A stretch of 64,000 nucleotides of DNA from Rhizobium sp. Root1220. Lineage in GTDB: Bacteria; Pseudomonadota; Alphaproteobacteria; Rhizobiales; Rhizobiaceae. Position numbers and translations under genes: made by a program. The DNA is taken from assembly GCF_001426265.1 (NCBI RefSeq), contig NZ_LMDG01000034.1, positions 44,648 through 108,647 on the forward strand, read 5' to 3'. The stretch's first letter is position 1. Each line of letters starts with the position of its first letter. Shown here one piece after another: positions 62,827 to 64,000 of this stretch. Below the pieces are notes generated by a model. That model was not told where the DNA came from. It made no database searches and saw only the letters and a program-made list of their open reading frames with translations.

Positions 62827-63303
62827 TTACGCAGCCGATTGCAAGGCCGACGCGTCCTCGCGCGACAGGAGCCGTGCGAGATCGACGATGACGACGAAGC
62901 CGCCCTCCCGGCGAACGACACCGGCGATATAGTCCGAGCGCCAGCGCACGCCGATATCAGGAGCAGCCTCGATCTGCTCGTCACGAAATGGCGTAACCTC
63001 GAAGACCCGGTCGGCGACGAGACCCAGTGTCAGCGTCCGGCTCTCCATCGGAATGTCGAGGACGAGCACCCGCGTATGCGATGTCGGGACCGTCTTCGAC
63101 ATGCCTAGCTTCAGCCGGAGATCGATGGTCGGCACCCCCTGGCCGCGCACGTCGCGCAGGCCAAGGAGATAATCGGGACCGTTCGGGATCTTGAAGGCTT
63201 CCGCGTAGTCGAGGATTTCCCGCACCACCTCCACCGGCACGGCGAAGATTTCGTCGCCGAGGCTGAACGTCACAAACTGTGCTTCGAGGGATGTCGTTGC
63301 CAT
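62827..63303 (-). CDS. cheW: Chemotaxis coupling protein CheW
   Basis: CheW links chemoreceptors to CheA. The 158-residue protein has the SH3-like CheW fold: FVTFSLGDEIFAVPVEVVRE, LLGLRDVRGQGVPTIDLRLK, LGLVADRVFEVTPF and a C-terminal FVVIVDLARLL. The start is the ATG at 63303, two bases after the receptor stop. It is part of the mcp-cheW-cheR-cheB operon. Confidence 0.94.
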   Translation of the reverse strand: MATTSLEAQFVTFSLGDEIFAVPVEVVREILDYAEAFKIPNGPDYLLGLRDVRGQGVPTIDLRLKLGMSKTVPTSHTRVLVLDIPMESRTLTLGLVADRVFEVTPFRDEQIEAAPDIGVRWRSDYIAGVVRREGGFVVIVDLARLLSREDASALQSAA

Positions 63304-63304
63304 A

Positions 63305-64000
63305 TTATGCGCTTTCCTTGAAATCGGCGTCGCCGTCATCCGGGCCGCCCATGGACATGTCGAGTGCGAAGCCCTTGGCGCGCGCCTGCTGCCCGGAGAC
63401 AGTATTGGCGGGAGCCTTGCCGATCGGCTTGCGAACGATAGCCAGCGCCGGGTTGCGAACGCTGACGCGGGCTGCCGGCACACGGCTCTGCCGGGACCCC
63501 GCCATGTCAACCTTGAAGAAGGCGATGGAGGTTTGCAGTTCCTCGGCCTGGCTGGCAAGCTCCTCGGACGTTGCCGACATCTCCTCGGATGCGCCGGCGT
63601 TCTGCTGGGTCACCTTGTCGAGCTGCTGGATCGCTTCGTTGATCTGGGCCGCCCCGATATCCTGCTCGCGGCAGGCGGCGCTGATTTCGGAAACCAGTTC
63701 CGCCGTCTTGCGGATATCCGGCACCAGACGGCCGAGCATGTCGCCGGCGTCGCTGGCAGCCTTCACGGTGTCGCTCGACATGGCACTGATTTCCGCTGCG
63801 GCCGACTGGCTGCGCTCGGCAAGCTTGCGCACTTCCGATGCAACGACCGCAAAGCCTTTGCCGTGCTCGCCGGCCCGTGCCGCCTCGACTGCGGCATTCA
63901 GAGCCAGAAGGTCCGTCTGGCGGGCGATTTCCTGAACGATGCCGATCTTCTCGGCAATCGTGCGCATGGCGTTGACCGCCCGGCTGACCGCTGCACCGCT
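63305..64000 (-). CDS. Methyl-accepting chemotaxis protein (partial, N-terminus off window)
   Basis: Only the last 230 or so residues are present: the conserved hairpin tip EIARQTDLLALNAAVEAARA, adaptation helices and a variable tail (QSRVPAARVSVRNPALAIVR). No CheR-docking pentapeptide of the NWETF type is seen at the end. Membrane and sensor domains lie beyond the window edge. It heads the visible operon with cheW, cheR and cheB; a cheA may lie further upstream. Confidence 0.9.
   Translation of the reverse strand, partial: SGAAVSRAVNAMRTIAEKIGIVQEIARQTDLLALNAAVEAARAGEHGKGFAVVASEVRKLAERSQSAAAEISAMSSDTVKAASDAGDMLGRLVPDIRKTAELVSEISAACREQDIGAAQINEAIQQLDKVTQQNAGASEEMSATSEELASQAEELQTSIAFFKVDMAGSRQSRVPAARVSVRNPALAIVRKPIGKAPANTVSGQQARAKGFALDMSMGGPDDGDADFKESA

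Noticed and set aside
1..64000. Mobile elements, CRISPR arrays, tRNA or rRNA genes
   Set aside because: I saw no transposase or integrase, no regularly spaced repeats, and no cloverleaf or rRNA sequence in the gaps; a covariance search could still find something I missed.

Overview
The window is chromosomal DNA of a member of the Rhizobiaceae, most like Sinorhizobium/Ensifer. The grounds are high G+C, the sqdB-sqdD-sqdC sulfolipid operon, a coxMNOP-type alternative oxidase, the lpiA-acvB pair, tandem TTAA-N7-TTAA (CtrA-type) sites before rcdA, a zapA-linked 6S RNA, and a tkt-gap-pgk-class I aldolase cluster. Genus assignment is inference from gene content. I see no prophage, transposase, CRISPR array or plasmid function; almost everything looks like vertically inherited core genome.

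Layout. 1-7.7 kb (minus): the Tol-Pal envelope system in transcription order ybgC, tolQ, tolR, tolA, tolB, pal, then cpoB and tilS (tilS runs off the left edge; TTG start); a terminator after pal separates the last two genes. 7.8-10.8 kb (plus): sulfolipid operon sqdB-sqdD-sqdC with ATGA overlaps, then a rhizobial protein of unknown function. 11.6-16.7 kb: folate cyclo-ligase, YmdB-type phosphodiesterase, secreted metallo-beta-lactamase-fold protein, PNPOx-fold protein, small secreted protein, YebC and an IalB-like protein. 16.8-21.7 kb (minus): small cytochrome c and a five-gene aa3-type cytochrome c oxidase operon with all catalytic and CuA ligands. 21.9-25.4 kb (minus): luciferase-like flavoprotein and a large chemoreceptor. 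25.6-28.5 kb (plus): ruvCAB and a DinB-fold protein. 28.5-32.5 kb (minus): lpiA-acvB (lysyl-phosphatidylglycerol synthesis and turnover). 32.7-36.8 kb: DoxX protein, mechanosensitive channel, short 6-phosphogluconate dehydrogenase, DUF1127 protein. 37.2-38.1 kb (minus): 6S RNA, zapA and a coiled-coil protein. 38.4-47.0 kb (plus): transketolase, GAPDH, K+/H+ antiporter, phosphoglycerate kinase, class I fructose-bisphosphate aldolase. 47.1-51.1 kb: PhzF protein, small membrane protein, MFS transporter, DUF1192 protein, a probable sRNA and rcdA each preceded by a perfect CtrA-type site, then rpmE. 51.3-56.2 kb: ABC exporter, small proteins, a decayed FAD-dehydrogenase remnant, and a DGPF/ECF42-type sigma factor module. 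56.2-59.2 kb (minus): a MotA/OmpA-like two-gene motor of unknown purpose and SuhB. 59.4-60.8 kb: TetR regulator and SDR enzyme sharing a matching operator. 60.8-64 kb (minus): mcp (partial)-cheW-cheR-cheB.

The most notable observations are the duplicated CtrA-type sites with an intervening candidate sRNA before rcdA, the matched TetR operators, the double palindrome before the aldolase gene, the unassigned MotA/OmpA-type motor, the FAD-dehydrogenase relic, and the coxMNOP-like oxidase that keeps its CuA site.
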